Assembly: GCF_042685645.1 (NCBI RefSeq)
Contig: NZ_JBHUNX010000001.1
Location: 4,278,001-4,342,000, forward strand
Origin: Salininema proteolyticum
Lineage (GTDB): Bacteria > Actinomycetota > Actinomycetes > Mycobacteriales > Micromonosporaceae
Direction of reading: 5' to 3'
Length of the DNA: 64,000 nt
The notes beneath the pieces are model-generated. The model was not told where the DNA came from and did no database searches. It saw only the letters and a list, made by a program, of their open reading frames with translations. The position numbers and the translations under genes are program-made. Shown piece by piece: positions 32,787 to 41,646 of the stretch (position 1 is its first letter; each line of letters begins with the position of its first letter).

Positions 32787-33683
32787 TCATCGCAGCGTGA
32801 TCGGGTTCTCCTCGGTGAAATGGGTCAGCTTCGCGGGGTTGCGGACCGCGTAGAGGCCGGTGATCCGGCCGTCGTCGATGCGCGCCGCCACGACGGTGTC
32901 CAGTTCGCCGTCCAAGCGGATGACCAGACCGGGATTACCGTTGACCACCGTCGGCTCGCTCGTGAGCGCGGCCCCGACCGTGCCGATGCCGCCCATCATC
33001 ATGCGGAACACCTTCTCGGCGCCGACGACCGGATGGATCGCGGCCTTCTTCACGCCGCCCCCGTCGCCCAGCAGGACCACGTCGGGAGCGAGAACGTCGA
33101 GGAAGCCCTGCAGATCCCTCGTGTCGACGGCGCGTTGGAACGCCTCCATGGCCGCCCGGGCCTCTTCCGGGGACACCGTCCCGCGCGGGCGGCGGGCCTC
33201 GACGTGCCGCCGGGCCCGGCGGGCGATCTGGTGGACGGCCGCGGTGGACTTGCCCACCGCGGCGGCGATCTCGCCGTAGTCGACGTCGAAGGCCTCGCGC
33301 AGCACGAAGACGGCGCGCTCCGTCGGCGACAGCGTCTCGAGGACCAGCATCATGGCCATGGAGACGCTCTCGGCGAGCTCGACGTTCTCCGTCATGTCCG
33401 GCGCGGTGAGCAGCGGTTCGGGCAGCCATGACCCGACATACGACTCCCGGCGCCTCTTCAGGGAGCGCAAGCGGTTGAGCGACAGGCGGGTCGTGATCCG
33501 GACCAGGTAGGCGCGCTCGTCGCGCACTCGATCCGGATCGACGTCGGCCCACCTGAGCCAGGTCTCCTGGAGGACGTCCTCGGCGTCGGCCGCCGAGCCG
33601 AGCATCTCGTAGGCCACGGTGAAGATCAGGTTGCGGTGGGCGACGAAGACCTCCGTGGCCGGATCCTCGGCGTGAGCGCTCAT
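32787..33683 (-). CDS. ECF41 sigma factor with SnoaL-like C-terminal domain
   Basis: A 298-residue sigma factor. Regions 2 and 4 (about 10-75 and 115-165) are followed by a SnoaL_2-like domain. The ECF41 hallmarks are visible: WLPEP in the linker, a DGGG(V)K variant of the DGGGK motif, and NPAKL near the end where NPDKL is usual. In this family the fused domain acts both as a built-in anti-sigma and as an activator. The ATG overlaps the stop of the upstream NADH dehydrogenase-like gene (ATGA), so the oxidoreductase is probably both operon partner and target. Confidence 0.92.
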   Translation of the reverse strand: MSAHAEDPATEVFVAHRNLIFTVAYEMLGSAADAEDVLQETWLRWADVDPDRVRDERAYLVRITTRLSLNRLRSLKRRRESYVGSWLPEPLLTAPDMTENVELAESVSMAMMLVLETLSPTERAVFVLREAFDVDYGEIAAAVGKSTAAVHQIARRARRHVEARRPRGTVSPEEARAAMEAFQRAVDTRDLQGFLDVLAPDVVLLGDGGGVKKAAIHPVVGAEKVFRMMMGGIGTVGAALTSEPTVVNGNPGLVIRLDGELDTVVAARIDDGRITGLYAVRNPAKLTHFTEENPITLR

Positions 33684-34900
33684 TTCCCTCCCTCCTCCCC
33701 GGCAGAGTCCGCCGTCGCGGCGGAGCCCTTGTCGAAACCCTCGGCCTCCACGAGCGCTTCGCGCTTGGCGTCCTTGAACTTCCACGTGTACGAACCGGGT
33801 TTGCGCCCCTCTCCCTCTAGCGCGCCGACGGTGTGCTTGACGACCATCTCCTTGACCTTCGCCCCCGCTCGGCCGCCTATGTGGACACCGATCGCGTTGT
33901 CGCCCTTGTCGGCGAACTGGAAGAGTCCCCCGCTCCGGCCCAGGCTCAGGCACTGGGCGGTGAAGCGGATGCTCGCCTTGCCGGGACTCTCCCCCGCCAG
34001 CCGGCTGAGAATCGTGTCGGCGGCCGTCATGCCCAGCGGGAGGGCGGTTCCGGCGGCCATCCGCAGGGGCAAGCCCGAGGGCGACGCCGAGTCCCCGGCC
34101 GCGAAGAGGCGGTCGTCGTCGACGCTGACCAGCGACTCGTCGGTGACGAGGCGTCCCACGGAGTCCGTGGTGAGGCCGCTGCGGACGGCCAGATCGGGGA
34201 CTCCGAAACCCGCCGTCCAGACGGTCACGTCGCTGCGGACCACCTGGCCGTTCTCGAGGAGCACGGATCGGCCCTTCACTTCCGCGACTTTGGTGCCGGG
34301 GCCGTCGAGTACGGTCACCCCGAGCTTCGCCATCCGCTTGGCCACGGAGCGGCGCCCCTTCGCGTGCAGGTACGGGTTGAGATCGCCCCCGCAGACCAGG
34401 GTGACCCGGCGGCCCGCCTCCGCCAGTTCGGACGCGGTCTCGACGCCTGTAGCGCCCGCGCCGACGACCGTCAGCGCGGCGGTCGCCGGGGCGGCGTCGA
34501 CGATCGTCCGCAGGCGGTGCGCGTCGTCGATGGTGGAGAGCGGATAGGCGTGTTCGGCCGCTCCGGGCACCGCGGGGGCGGCGCTGCCGCTGCCCACCGC
34601 GTAGATCAGGTAGTCGTAGCCGAGCGTGCCGCCCGACTCCAGTTCCACGCGGCGCCCGCCGGCGTCGATGCGGGTAGCGGTGTCGACGGTCAGGCTGACC
34701 TTCTCCGACAGGATGTCCTTGAAATCGACCTCCGCGTCGTCCGTGCGGCTCACGAACTGGTGGAGGCGGAGCCGCTCGACGAATTCCGAGCGCGGGTTGA
34801 TCAGGTTCACGGCCACGTCGTCGCGCTGCGTCAGCCGGTTGGCCGCCATGGTTCCGGCGTACCCGCCGCCGACGACGACCACTGTGTGCTTCCGGGTCAT
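33680..34900 (-). CDS. FAD/NAD-dependent oxidoreductase, type II NADH dehydrogenase-like
   Basis: A 406-residue pyridine-nucleotide-disulfide-type flavoprotein with the FAD motif VVVVGGGYAGTMAANRL at the N-terminus, an NAD fold (LTVVGAGATGVETASEL) and LFAAGDSA near the third motif. It may move electrons from NAD(P)H to quinone or a small acceptor. The ATG follows GGAGGAG. It is co-translated with the ECF41 sigma factor; such sigma genes typically neighbour an oxidoreductase, decarboxylase or epimerase. Confidence 0.85.
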   Translation of the reverse strand: MTRKHTVVVVGGGYAGTMAANRLTQRDDVAVNLINPRSEFVERLRLHQFVSRTDDAEVDFKDILSEKVSLTVDTATRIDAGGRRVELESGGTLGYDYLIYAVGSGSAAPAVPGAAEHAYPLSTIDDAHRLRTIVDAAPATAALTVVGAGATGVETASELAEAGRRVTLVCGGDLNPYLHAKGRRSVAKRMAKLGVTVLDGPGTKVAEVKGRSVLLENGQVVRSDVTVWTAGFGVPDLAVRSGLTTDSVGRLVTDESLVSVDDDRLFAAGDSASPSGLPLRMAAGTALPLGMTAADTILSRLAGESPGKASIRFTAQCLSLGRSGGLFQFADKGDNAIGVHIGGRAGAKVKEMVVKHTVGALEGEGRKPGSYTWKFKDAKREALVEAEGFDKGSAATADSAGEEGGK

Positions 34901-35109
34901 GATGTCTCCTCCGTTTTCCGGGTTCGACCACAAGACACCGCGCGGCGGACTTTCCTGACATGTTATGACTTAGATCACTATCAAGCGCGGTCCGGATACG
35001 GGCGCGACCGCCACCGCGGGCATCGCATCCGTCGCCGAACGGCCCGGAGGCGAGCGACCGGACCGCCCAGGGTCTCCGCAAGGCCGGGAAAGGGTTCCGG
35101 GCGGCAAGG

Positions 35110-35137
35110 AACCCCGGCCCTGAGAAGGACCGGGGTT
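35110..35137 (-). terminator. Terminator downstream of tRNA-Pro
   Basis: AACCCCGG and CCGGGGTT arms, extended by two G-C pairs beyond one mismatch, surround a 6-base loop about 16 bases past the tRNA 3' end. Confidence 0.7.
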
Positions 35138-35152
35138 CGAACAAGCTTTCTC

Positions 35153-35229
35153 TGGTCGGGTTGACAGGATTTGAACCTGCGACCCCCTCGTCCCGAACGA
35201 GGTGCGCTACCAAGCTGCGCCACAACCCG
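35153..35229 (-). tRNA. tRNA-Pro (CGG)
   Basis: A complete cloverleaf with encoded CCA end. The acceptor stem is CGGGTTG/CAACCCG with discriminator A. The D arm GCGCAGCTTGGTAGCGC, the anticodon arm CCTCG-TTCGGGA-CGAGG and the T arm with GGTTCAAATCC are all intact. The anticodon loop reads CGG in the middle, so it decodes CCG proline codons. An ATPase/RloB cassette begins on its 5' side. Confidence 0.97.
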
Positions 35230-35336
35230 AAATATGGATTTTTCGACCGCAGGAGAACCCTGGGGCTCTCTGAAGTACCCATCGATAGTACCTGACGCGC
35301 AGGCGAGCGCGAGAACCGGGCCCCGTGATCTGAAAC

Positions 35337-36047
35337 TCATCGACCGCGCCGGCGATATCCCAGTTCACCAGGGATGCACTTCCGGTTCGAGCGGCCTCGG
35401 AGGAACGTCTTCCGCGGGTCTTCGCAGTACTGGATGAGAAGGTCGACGTTGGTCCCCGGGTTGAGTTCCACCAGGTCGAACCCGCCTTCCTCCGGACGGG
35501 AGGCCGCAGCGCGTTTGGCCAGTTCCCGAAGGTCCGGGCGCCGATCGTCGAAGTCGAGGTCCTTGCCCCCGGCCTGCGAAGGGTCGTAGCCGGTGTCGGC
35601 GGCGGCCAGGCGGGTCTCAGCGTCCCGGGTGCTGAGGGGCGACGTCACCGGACGGCCCCAGAGCATGAGGGGAACGATCTCGAAGCAGGGGTTCGCGGTG
35701 ATCATGACGATGCCCTTGTCACGGGCCAGGGACAGCGCGTCCGGCAGCCGGTCGTGCCTCCTCGGCGCCTCGATGTCGATCAGGCAGACGCCCAGGGAAT
35801 AGGATTGGTACTGATCCTCCCTGCGCCGCTCGGCATTGGCGAGCCGCTCTGCCGTGGCCTCGACCAGTCCCAGCGGTTCTCCGCTGCATTTCTCGTTCAC
35901 CTTTATGTACAGCCGGTCCCGGAAGACCGACTTCACATGGCGGGCGAAGCTCCGCCCGAGCAGCTCGTCCTCGGTGGAGAGGAGCACACGGGGCAGCGCT
36001 CTTCTCTTCGCCTTCCGATCGAAGTTCTTAGTCGGTCGCGGGGCCAT
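35337..36047 (-). CDS. RloB-family protein, probable toxic effector of a defence pair
   Basis: A 236-residue protein related to RloB. Visible family features are an acidic position after the first strand (VLLSTEDE), a second acidic strand end (CLIDIE), the strong motif ANPCFEIVPLMLW and a late NPGTNVDLL. Such proteins are thought to have a Toprim-like or nuclease-like fold and to act as effectors in ATPase-linked abortive infection. The ATG before APRPTKNF lies inside the end of the ATPase gene (20-base overlap); a longer start 16 codons upstream is possible. Translational coupling supports a two-component system. Nuclease activity is inferred. Confidence 0.75.
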   Translation of the reverse strand: MAPRPTKNFDRKAKRRALPRVLLSTEDELLGRSFARHVKSVFRDRLYIKVNEKCSGEPLGLVEATAERLANAERRREDQYQSYSLGVCLIDIEAPRRHDRLPDALSLARDKGIVMITANPCFEIVPLMLWGRPVTSPLSTRDAETRLAAADTGYDPSQAGGKDLDFDDRRPDLRELAKRAAASRPEEGGFDLVELNPGTNVDLLIQYCEDPRKTFLRGRSNRKCIPGELGYRRRGR

Positions 36048-37371
36048 GGACTCCTCTTTGAATCTCCCGGCTGAGACGTTCGACCGCGGACTCATCGATG
36101 AACGGCAGACCGCCGAAACGCCCGCCGAAGTACCTCAGTTCAACGTTCTGGTCGTTTCGACCCTCGAAATCGGTCAGGGGGTAGAGGGTCGACGCTCCGC
36201 TCCGATGGTCCTTCTCCGCGAACCAGATCTGGTCCCGGTGCAGACCGTGCTCCGGGTACCTGCCTAGGAGGTAGTGAGCATGTGAGTTGAATAGTAGCTG
36301 GGCGCCTTGGGAGTTCACCCGGGGGTCCTGGAACAGGCGGATGACGAGCTCGACCATGATCGGGTGCAGCCGGGCGTCCAACTCGTCGGCGCACAGCACG
36401 CCGCCGGAGGCGAGTGTGTGGACCAACGGCCCCAGCATGGAAATCCAGGTGACCGATCCGCTGGACTCCTGGCCGAGCTGCAGTTTGAAAGCACCGTCGT
36501 CAGTCTCGTGCCAGGCGCTGATCGAAGGGGCGAGAGCCTCGCGGAACACGAAACCCTCTTCGGTGTTGATGGACTCGAACGCCTTGCGCAGTCGCTGCAC
36601 GGCCTCGGCCCACACGGCGTCGTCGGCGTCCTCTTCGCGTTCGATCCCGGAGATGTTCAGGTCCGCGGCCCGGAGCAGGATATCGACGAACCTCCTGTGC
36701 CGTTCGTCGGAATCGAGGTACCACTGCAAGGTCGTGTCCAGGCGCTCGGCGTAGTTGTTGTCGGTGGCGACCTGCAGAGTGGTGGCGAACCAGCTGTACA
36801 CCTCTCTGAGCATCGGATGGTTCTGGGCGGCGGCGGCGGAGAGGAAGAGGCTGTTGGGTCGGACCATCTGCGTGCTGGTCTTCCTGGGCCCCTCGAAGGA
36901 GCGGCCGAAATGGAAATCGTCGGCCCCCTCCCGCCGGAAGATGAAGCGGGGTTTCGCGCTGGCGTACTCGTACAGGGCCTCGTACAGGATCCGCTCGTCG
37001 TCGCACTCGAATCCATAGAAGTACCGGCGCCCCTTGAAGATGAACTCGACGGAGCACTCGGTCGAATCGTCTCGGGCGTCCTGCCGGAACAGGAACGGAT
37101 CGCGGGGGACGCCGGGCCTGCCGTCAGAGGGCACGGGCGGCCAGTGGGAGAACGAGTAGAGCACCGCGTTGCGCATCCAGGCCAGGGCCCGAATGACATT
37201 GGACTTCCCCGCCGCGTTGGCCCCGAACACGCCGGCCACCGCGAGCGCCGGCTTCTTCTGCTCGGGCACGGCGAACTCACTGCGGCCCTCTCGGTGCCTG
37301 TCAGCGAAGAAGGTGAGGCTCTGCTCGTCGCGGAGAGAGGCGAAGTTCCTGACCTTGAACTCAAGTAGCAT
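36028..37371 (-). CDS. AAA15/OLD-type ATPase, sensor of a two-gene defence system
   Basis: A 447-residue SMC/ABC-like ATPase. Walker A is GANAAGKSN (about 49-57). A signature-like LASGG precedes the Walker B region VLCADELD, and the switch histidine is in NSHAHYLL near the C-terminus. The N-terminus (LLEFKVRNFASLRDEQSL) is typical of AAA15/RloA proteins. GGAGG precedes the ATG. Together with the overlapping RloB gene it matches the layout of AbiL-, RloAB- and PARIS-like systems, in which the ATPase senses phage and releases a toxic partner. Confidence 0.83.
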   Translation of the reverse strand: MLLEFKVRNFASLRDEQSLTFFADRHREGRSEFAVPEQKKPALAVAGVFGANAAGKSNVIRALAWMRNAVLYSFSHWPPVPSDGRPGVPRDPFLFRQDARDDSTECSVEFIFKGRRYFYGFECDDERILYEALYEYASAKPRFIFRREGADDFHFGRSFEGPRKTSTQMVRPNSLFLSAAAAQNHPMLREVYSWFATTLQVATDNNYAERLDTTLQWYLDSDERHRRFVDILLRAADLNISGIEREEDADDAVWAEAVQRLRKAFESINTEEGFVFREALAPSISAWHETDDGAFKLQLGQESSGSVTWISMLGPLVHTLASGGVLCADELDARLHPIMVELVIRLFQDPRVNSQGAQLLFNSHAHYLLGRYPEHGLHRDQIWFAEKDHRSGASTLYPLTDFEGRNDQNVELRYFGGRFGGLPFIDESAVERLSREIQRGVHGPATD

Positions 37372-37517
37372 GGCATGCCTCCTCGGCGACGGACTTCTTG
37401 TGCGACATACCTGTTTTCTGTCAATAATCTACGAAAAATAGTGTCTCCCGCAACACTTGGTGAAGTAAAGCACTATGACGACTGGGCGTCAACACTCGGT
37501 CGGCATGTCGAAAGGAA

Positions 37518-37548
37518 AAGGTCGGATCCGCGAAGCGGATCCGACCTT
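37518..37548 (-). terminator. Strong intrinsic terminator of the metallophosphoesterase gene
   Basis: A perfect 14-base stem (AAGGTCGGATCCGC with GCGGATCCGACCTT) has a 3-base loop and, read leftwards, is followed by TTCCTTTCG. It is the best intrinsic terminator in the window. Confidence 0.85.
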
Positions 37549-37570
37549 GGAAGCCGAGTGAAGGGCGGCC

Positions 37571-38467
37571 CTACATCTCCCTGGGAACGAAGGTCAGGAG
37601 GCTCGCCTCCGGGGCGCAGGCGAAGCGCACCGGCGCGTACGGCGAGGTGCCGAGGCCGGCCGACACGTGCATCCACATGTCGCCCCAGCCGTTCAGCCCC
37701 TTGACGCGATTGCGGTCGATACCGCAGTTGGTGACGAGGGCGCCGTAGCCGGGCACGCAGACCTGCCCGCCGTGCGTGTGCCCGGCGGCCGCGAAGTCGT
37801 AGCCGTCGGCGGCGAAGTCGTCCAGGACGCGCGGCTCCGGCGAGTGGGTCAGGCCGATGGAGACGTCCGCGTCGGACGGCACGGGGCCGGCGACGGCGGA
37901 GTAGTCGTCGTAGTCGAAGTGCGGGTCGTCGACGCCGGCCAGGTGCATCTGCAGCCCGGCGATCCGGGCGTCGGCGGACTTGTTGTTCAGGTCGAACCAG
38001 CCCCCGGAGGTCAGGACGCGGCGGAGGTCCTCCACGGGGAGGGCCTCGCCGTACTTGTGCTCCCGGTTGGGGTTGAAGTAGGTGAACGGGTTCTTCGGCA
38101 CCGGACCGTAGTAGTCGTTGGAGCCGAACACGAACGCCCCCGGCGCGTTGAACAGCGGCGTGAGGGAGCGTTCCACCGAGTCCAGGGCCTCGGGGTGGCC
38201 GAGGTTGTCGCCGGTGAGCAGCACGAGGTCCGGGTCCAGGGCCGCCAGCGAGGCCACCCAGTGCTGCTTGCGGTACTGCCCGGGAGTCATGTGCAGGTCG
38301 GAGATGTGCAGGACGCGGACCGGCTCCGACGCGGCCGGCAGGACCGGCACGGCGAAGTGTCGCAGCGTGTACTGATTGCGCTCGTAGAGGGAGGCGTAGG
38401 CCAGGGCGAGCGCGCCCGCCCCTATGCCGACGCCTGCGGCTACTGCCAGTCCTCGGCTTTTCTTCAT
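37571..38467 (-). CDS. Membrane-anchored metallophosphoesterase (YaeI-like)
   Basis: A 298-residue calcineurin-type phosphoesterase. One N-terminal helix (about 5-27) anchors it; metal-site motifs follow as HISDLH, TGDNLGH, GSNDYYG and AGHTHGGQ. The third motif has GSND in place of GNHD, so one usual histidine is changed to Asp in a pattern seen in the YaeI group. Likely substrates are phospholipid or nucleotide phosphates near the membrane. It is divergent from yqeY across 25 bases, so both promoters overlap. Confidence 0.86.
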   Translation of the reverse strand: MKKSRGLAVAAGVGIGAGALALAYASLYERNQYTLRHFAVPVLPAASEPVRVLHISDLHMTPGQYRKQHWVASLAALDPDLVLLTGDNLGHPEALDSVERSLTPLFNAPGAFVFGSNDYYGPVPKNPFTYFNPNREHKYGEALPVEDLRRVLTSGGWFDLNNKSADARIAGLQMHLAGVDDPHFDYDDYSAVAGPVPSDADVSIGLTHSPEPRVLDDFAADGYDFAAAGHTHGGQVCVPGYGALVTNCGIDRNRVKGLNGWGDMWMHVSAGLGTSPYAPVRFACAPEASLLTFVPREM

Positions 38468-38492
38468 ACTCCCCAGAGTAGATTGTTTGTCT

Positions 38493-38948
38493 GTGAGTGA
38501 AATGAAGACCCGATTGGAAGCGGATATGCGCACCGCTTTGAAGAGCCAGGACAAAGTGACGCTGGGCACCTTGAGGATGGTGTTGACGGCGGTGAGGAAC
38601 GAGGAGGTCTCCGGCAAGGAGGCCCGCGAGCTCACCGACGCGGACATCGTCAAGGTCCTCACCAAACAGGCCAAGCAGCGCCGGGAGGCCGCCGAGGCCT
38701 ACGACGGCGCCGGCCGGGAGGAGCAGGCCGCGAACGAGAGGGCCGAGGAGGAGGTCATCAACCGCTACCTCCCGGAACCGCTGAGCGAGACCGAAATCAC
38801 TGAATTGGTCGACAAGGTCGTGGCGGAGGGCGGCTTCTCCGGGCCGAAGGATATGGGCAAGGTCATGAAGGCCCTCCAACCGCAGGTGGCGGGCCGCGCC
38901 GACGGCAAAACGGTCTCGGGGATCGTCAAGGCGCGCCTGGCCGGCTAG
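38493..38948 (+). CDS. GatB/YqeY-domain protein
   Basis: A 151-residue helical protein of the YqeY family (LEADMRTALKSQDKVTLGTL at the start; NRYLPEPLSE and a C-terminal GKTVSGIVKARL). It is related to the tail domain of GatB, which helps tRNA amidotransferase hold tRNA; the free-standing role is unknown. TAGATT ends 8 bases before the GTG and no ribosome site is present, so the mRNA is probably leaderless. Confidence 0.88.
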   Translation: MSEMKTRLEADMRTALKSQDKVTLGTLRMVLTAVRNEEVSGKEARELTDADIVKVLTKQAKQRREAAEAYDGAGREEQAANERAEEEVINRYLPEPLSETEITELVDKVVAEGGFSGPKDMGKVMKALQPQVAGRADGKTVSGIVKARLAG

Positions 38949-39074
38949 TCCGGGAGGGCTCCGGCGGCGGCGACGCGGGGGCGACGGGCGCGCGCGAACG
39001 TGACGGCTCCTAGCTGGGCGGTTACGATGGAAAGCGGTCCATTGCCCCTACCCGCGTCGTAAAAAGAGGAATCC

Positions 39075-40679
39075 ATGTCTACCCAGGTCACCCAGGAGGC
39101 CGCCCGCAGGCGCACCTTCGCCGTCATCTCGCACCCCGACGCGGGAAAGTCGACGATCACCGAGGCGTTGGCGCTGTACGGCCACGCCATCCAGAGCGCC
39201 GGGGCCGTGCACGGCAAGGGCGACCGCAAGGGCGTCGTCTCCGACTGGATGTCCATGGAGAAGGACAGGGGCATCTCCATCACCTCGGCGGCCCTGCAGT
39301 TCGAGTACCGCGACTGCGTGGTCAACCTGCTGGACACCCCGGGCCACGCCGACTTCTCGGAGGACACCTACCGCGTCCTCACGGCGGTGGACGCGGCCGT
39401 CATGCTGCTCGACGCGGCCAAGGGCATGGAACCGCAGACCCTGAAGCTCTTCGAGGTCTGCCGCGCGCGGCGCATCCCCGTCATCACCTTCATCAACAAG
39501 TGGGACCGCCCCGCCAAGGACGCCCTGGAGCTCTTGGAGGAGGTCGAGGAGCGCATCGGGATCAAGCCGACCCCGGTGACGTGGCCGGTGGGCATCGGCG
39601 GCGAGTTCCGCGGCGTGGTCGAGCGGATCGCCATCGGCGGGAAGAAGTCCGAGGGCATGGTCCGCTACGAGAGGGACTCCGGCGGCGTCACCGGCGCCAA
39701 GATGGAGGTCCTCGGCGAGGACGAGGCCCGGGAGCAGTTCGGCGACGAGTACGCCCGGGCCTGCGAGGAGTCCGAGCTCCTCGGCGAGGTCGAGGCGGAC
39801 TTCGACCGGACCAGCTTCCTCAGCGGGGACACCACGCCCACGCTGTTCGGCGCGGCCCTGGTCCACTTCGGCGTGGGCCAGCTGATGGACCTCCTGGTCG
39901 ACATCGCGCCCGCGCCCTTCGCGAGGGAGGACGTCGAGGAGAAGCCCCGCGAGCTCGACACCGGCTTCTCCGGTTTCGTGTTCAAGTCCCAGGCCAACAT
40001 GAACTCCTCGCACCGCGACCAGCTGGCCTTCGTGCGGGTCTGCTCCGGCAAGTTCGACCGCGGCATGCAGGTCACCCAGGCGCAGAGCGGGAAGACCATG
40101 TCGACCAAGTACGCCCAGACGATGTTCGGCTCCTCGCGCGGAACGGCCGAGGATGCCTGGCCGGGCGACATCGTCGGACTCGTCAACGCGACGGGCCTGT
40201 CGGTGGGCGACACGATCTACGAGGGGTCCAAGGTCGAGTTCCCGCCGCTGCCGGCCTTCGCGCCCGAGCACTTCGGCGCGGTGGAGATGCGGGACACCTC
40301 CAAGGCCAAGCGCTTCCGCAAGGGCATCGCTCAGCTCGACGCCGAGGGCGTCGTGCAGGTCCTCTACTCGGAGCGGCGCGGCGACGGCATCCCCGTGCTG
40401 GCGGCCGTCGGACCGCTGCAGTTCGAGGTGACCCTGGCGCGTCTGAAGGACGAGTTCGGCGTCCCCGCCGAGATCAACCACCTGCCCTACCAGCTGGCGC
40501 GCCTGACCGACTCCGACGGCGCGAAGAAGCTCATGACCGCCCCGGGCATAGAGGTCTTCACCAGGCCCCGCGACGGCGCGTACCTCGTCGGCCTGCCCAA
40601 TAAGTACCGCATCCAGACGCTCCTGAGCGACCACCCCGGCATCAAGCTGGAGGCCCTCCTGGCCGGAGGTCAGAACTGA
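39075..40679 (+). CDS. prfC: Peptide chain release factor 3
   Basis: A 534-residue translational GTPase that removes RF1/RF2 from the ribosome after termination. GTPase motifs are G1 SHPDAGKST, G2 in DRGISITSAA, G3 DTPGHADF and G4 NKWD (NKLD/NKWD both occur). The domain 2 barrel and RF3-specific C-terminal part are complete. AGAGGA precedes the ATG. Its stop overlaps the start of the rRNA methyltransferase gene (TGATG), so translation is coupled. In many actinobacteria rsmA follows rpfB instead. Confidence 0.93.
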   Translation: MSTQVTQEAARRRTFAVISHPDAGKSTITEALALYGHAIQSAGAVHGKGDRKGVVSDWMSMEKDRGISITSAALQFEYRDCVVNLLDTPGHADFSEDTYRVLTAVDAAVMLLDAAKGMEPQTLKLFEVCRARRIPVITFINKWDRPAKDALELLEEVEERIGIKPTPVTWPVGIGGEFRGVVERIAIGGKKSEGMVRYERDSGGVTGAKMEVLGEDEAREQFGDEYARACEESELLGEVEADFDRTSFLSGDTTPTLFGAALVHFGVGQLMDLLVDIAPAPFAREDVEEKPRELDTGFSGFVFKSQANMNSSHRDQLAFVRVCSGKFDRGMQVTQAQSGKTMSTKYAQTMFGSSRGTAEDAWPGDIVGLVNATGLSVGDTIYEGSKVEFPPLPAFAPEHFGAVEMRDTSKAKRFRKGIAQLDAEGVVQVLYSERRGDGIPVLAAVGPLQFEVTLARLKDEFGVPAEINHLPYQLARLTDSDGAKKLMTAPGIEVFTRPRDGAYLVGLPNKYRIQTLLSDHPGIKLEALLAGGQN

Positions 40680-41527
40680 TGGCCCAGCTGCTCACCAGCC
40701 GAGACATCCGCGCGATCTCGGGCGGCCTCCAGATCAAGCCGACGAAGAAGTGGGGCCAGAACTTCGTCGTCGACGCCAACACGGTGCGCCGCATCGTGGC
40801 CGCCGCCGGCGTCGGAGCCGACGACAAGGTCATGGAGGTCGGCCCCGGGCTCGGCTCCCTGACCCTGGGGCTCTTGGACACGGCGGGGGAGCTGGCCGCC
40901 GTCGAGATCGACCCGAAACTGGCCCTCGCCCTGCCCCGCACCGTGGAGGCCCGCACGACGCCCGAGGAGTTCGCCAAGCTGACCGTGGTGCGCGCCGACG
41001 CCGCCTCCGTCGCGCCCGAGCAGATGCCCTTCGAGCCGACCGCCATGGTCGCCAACCTGCCCTACAACGTCGCCGTCCCCGTCGTCCTCCACGCCCTGGA
41101 GACCTTCCCGAGTCTCCAGAAGGGGCTCGTCATGGTGCAGAGCGAAGTGGCCGACCGCATGACGGCCGGGCCGGGCAGCAAGATCTACGGCGTCCCGAGC
41201 GTGAAGATGGCCTGGTACACCAAGGCCCGCCGCGCGGGATCGGTGTCCGCCAAGGTGTTCTGGCCGGTGCCGAACGTCGCCAGCGGACTGGTCGCCTTCG
41301 AGCGGATCGAGTCGCCCGACGCCGACAGGGCCGAGGTCTTCGCGGCCGTCGACGCCGCCTTCGGGCAGCGCCGCAAGATGCTCCGCCAGGCCCTCAAGGA
41401 CTGGGCCGGAAGTGTGGAGCGCGCCGAGGCGATCATGGCCCGGGCCGGCGTCGACCCGACCGGCCGCGGCGAGACCCTCACCATCGAGGAGTTCATCGCC
41501 CTGGCCGACGCCAAGGCGGCGCTGTGA
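40679..41527 (+). CDS. rsmA: 16S rRNA dimethyladenosine transferase
   Basis: A 282-residue KsgA/RsmA enzyme that dimethylates two adjacent adenosines near the 3' end of 16S rRNA. Motifs: KWGQNFVVD at the start, the AdoMet loop EVGPGLGSLTLGL and the catalytic NLPYN. The C-terminal RNA-binding helical domain is complete (FGQRRKMLRQALK). It is translated from the prfC stop and followed after about 120 bases by ispE, the usual partner of rsmA. Confidence 0.92.
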   Translation: MAQLLTSRDIRAISGGLQIKPTKKWGQNFVVDANTVRRIVAAAGVGADDKVMEVGPGLGSLTLGLLDTAGELAAVEIDPKLALALPRTVEARTTPEEFAKLTVVRADAASVAPEQMPFEPTAMVANLPYNVAVPVVLHALETFPSLQKGLVMVQSEVADRMTAGPGSKIYGVPSVKMAWYTKARRAGSVSAKVFWPVPNVASGLVAFERIESPDADRAEVFAAVDAAFGQRRKMLRQALKDWAGSVERAEAIMARAGVDPTGRGETLTIEEFIALADAKAAL

Positions 41528-41646
41528 CGGCGATCCGCTAGGGCGGCAGACGAACGGCCGTTCGTTAATGGCCGAACGGGGACCGGAGTCCCGAATTCCT
41601 TGCCACAATGGGACGGTACCCCGGAACGGAGAACGAGGAGTGCAGC

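Noticed and set aside
35153..35336. tRNA-Pro as attachment site of a mobile island carrying the ATPase/RloB pair
   Set aside because: The pair lies on the 5' side of the tRNA, while integrases normally use the 3' end. I saw no second copy of the tRNA 3' segment and no integrase gene in the window.
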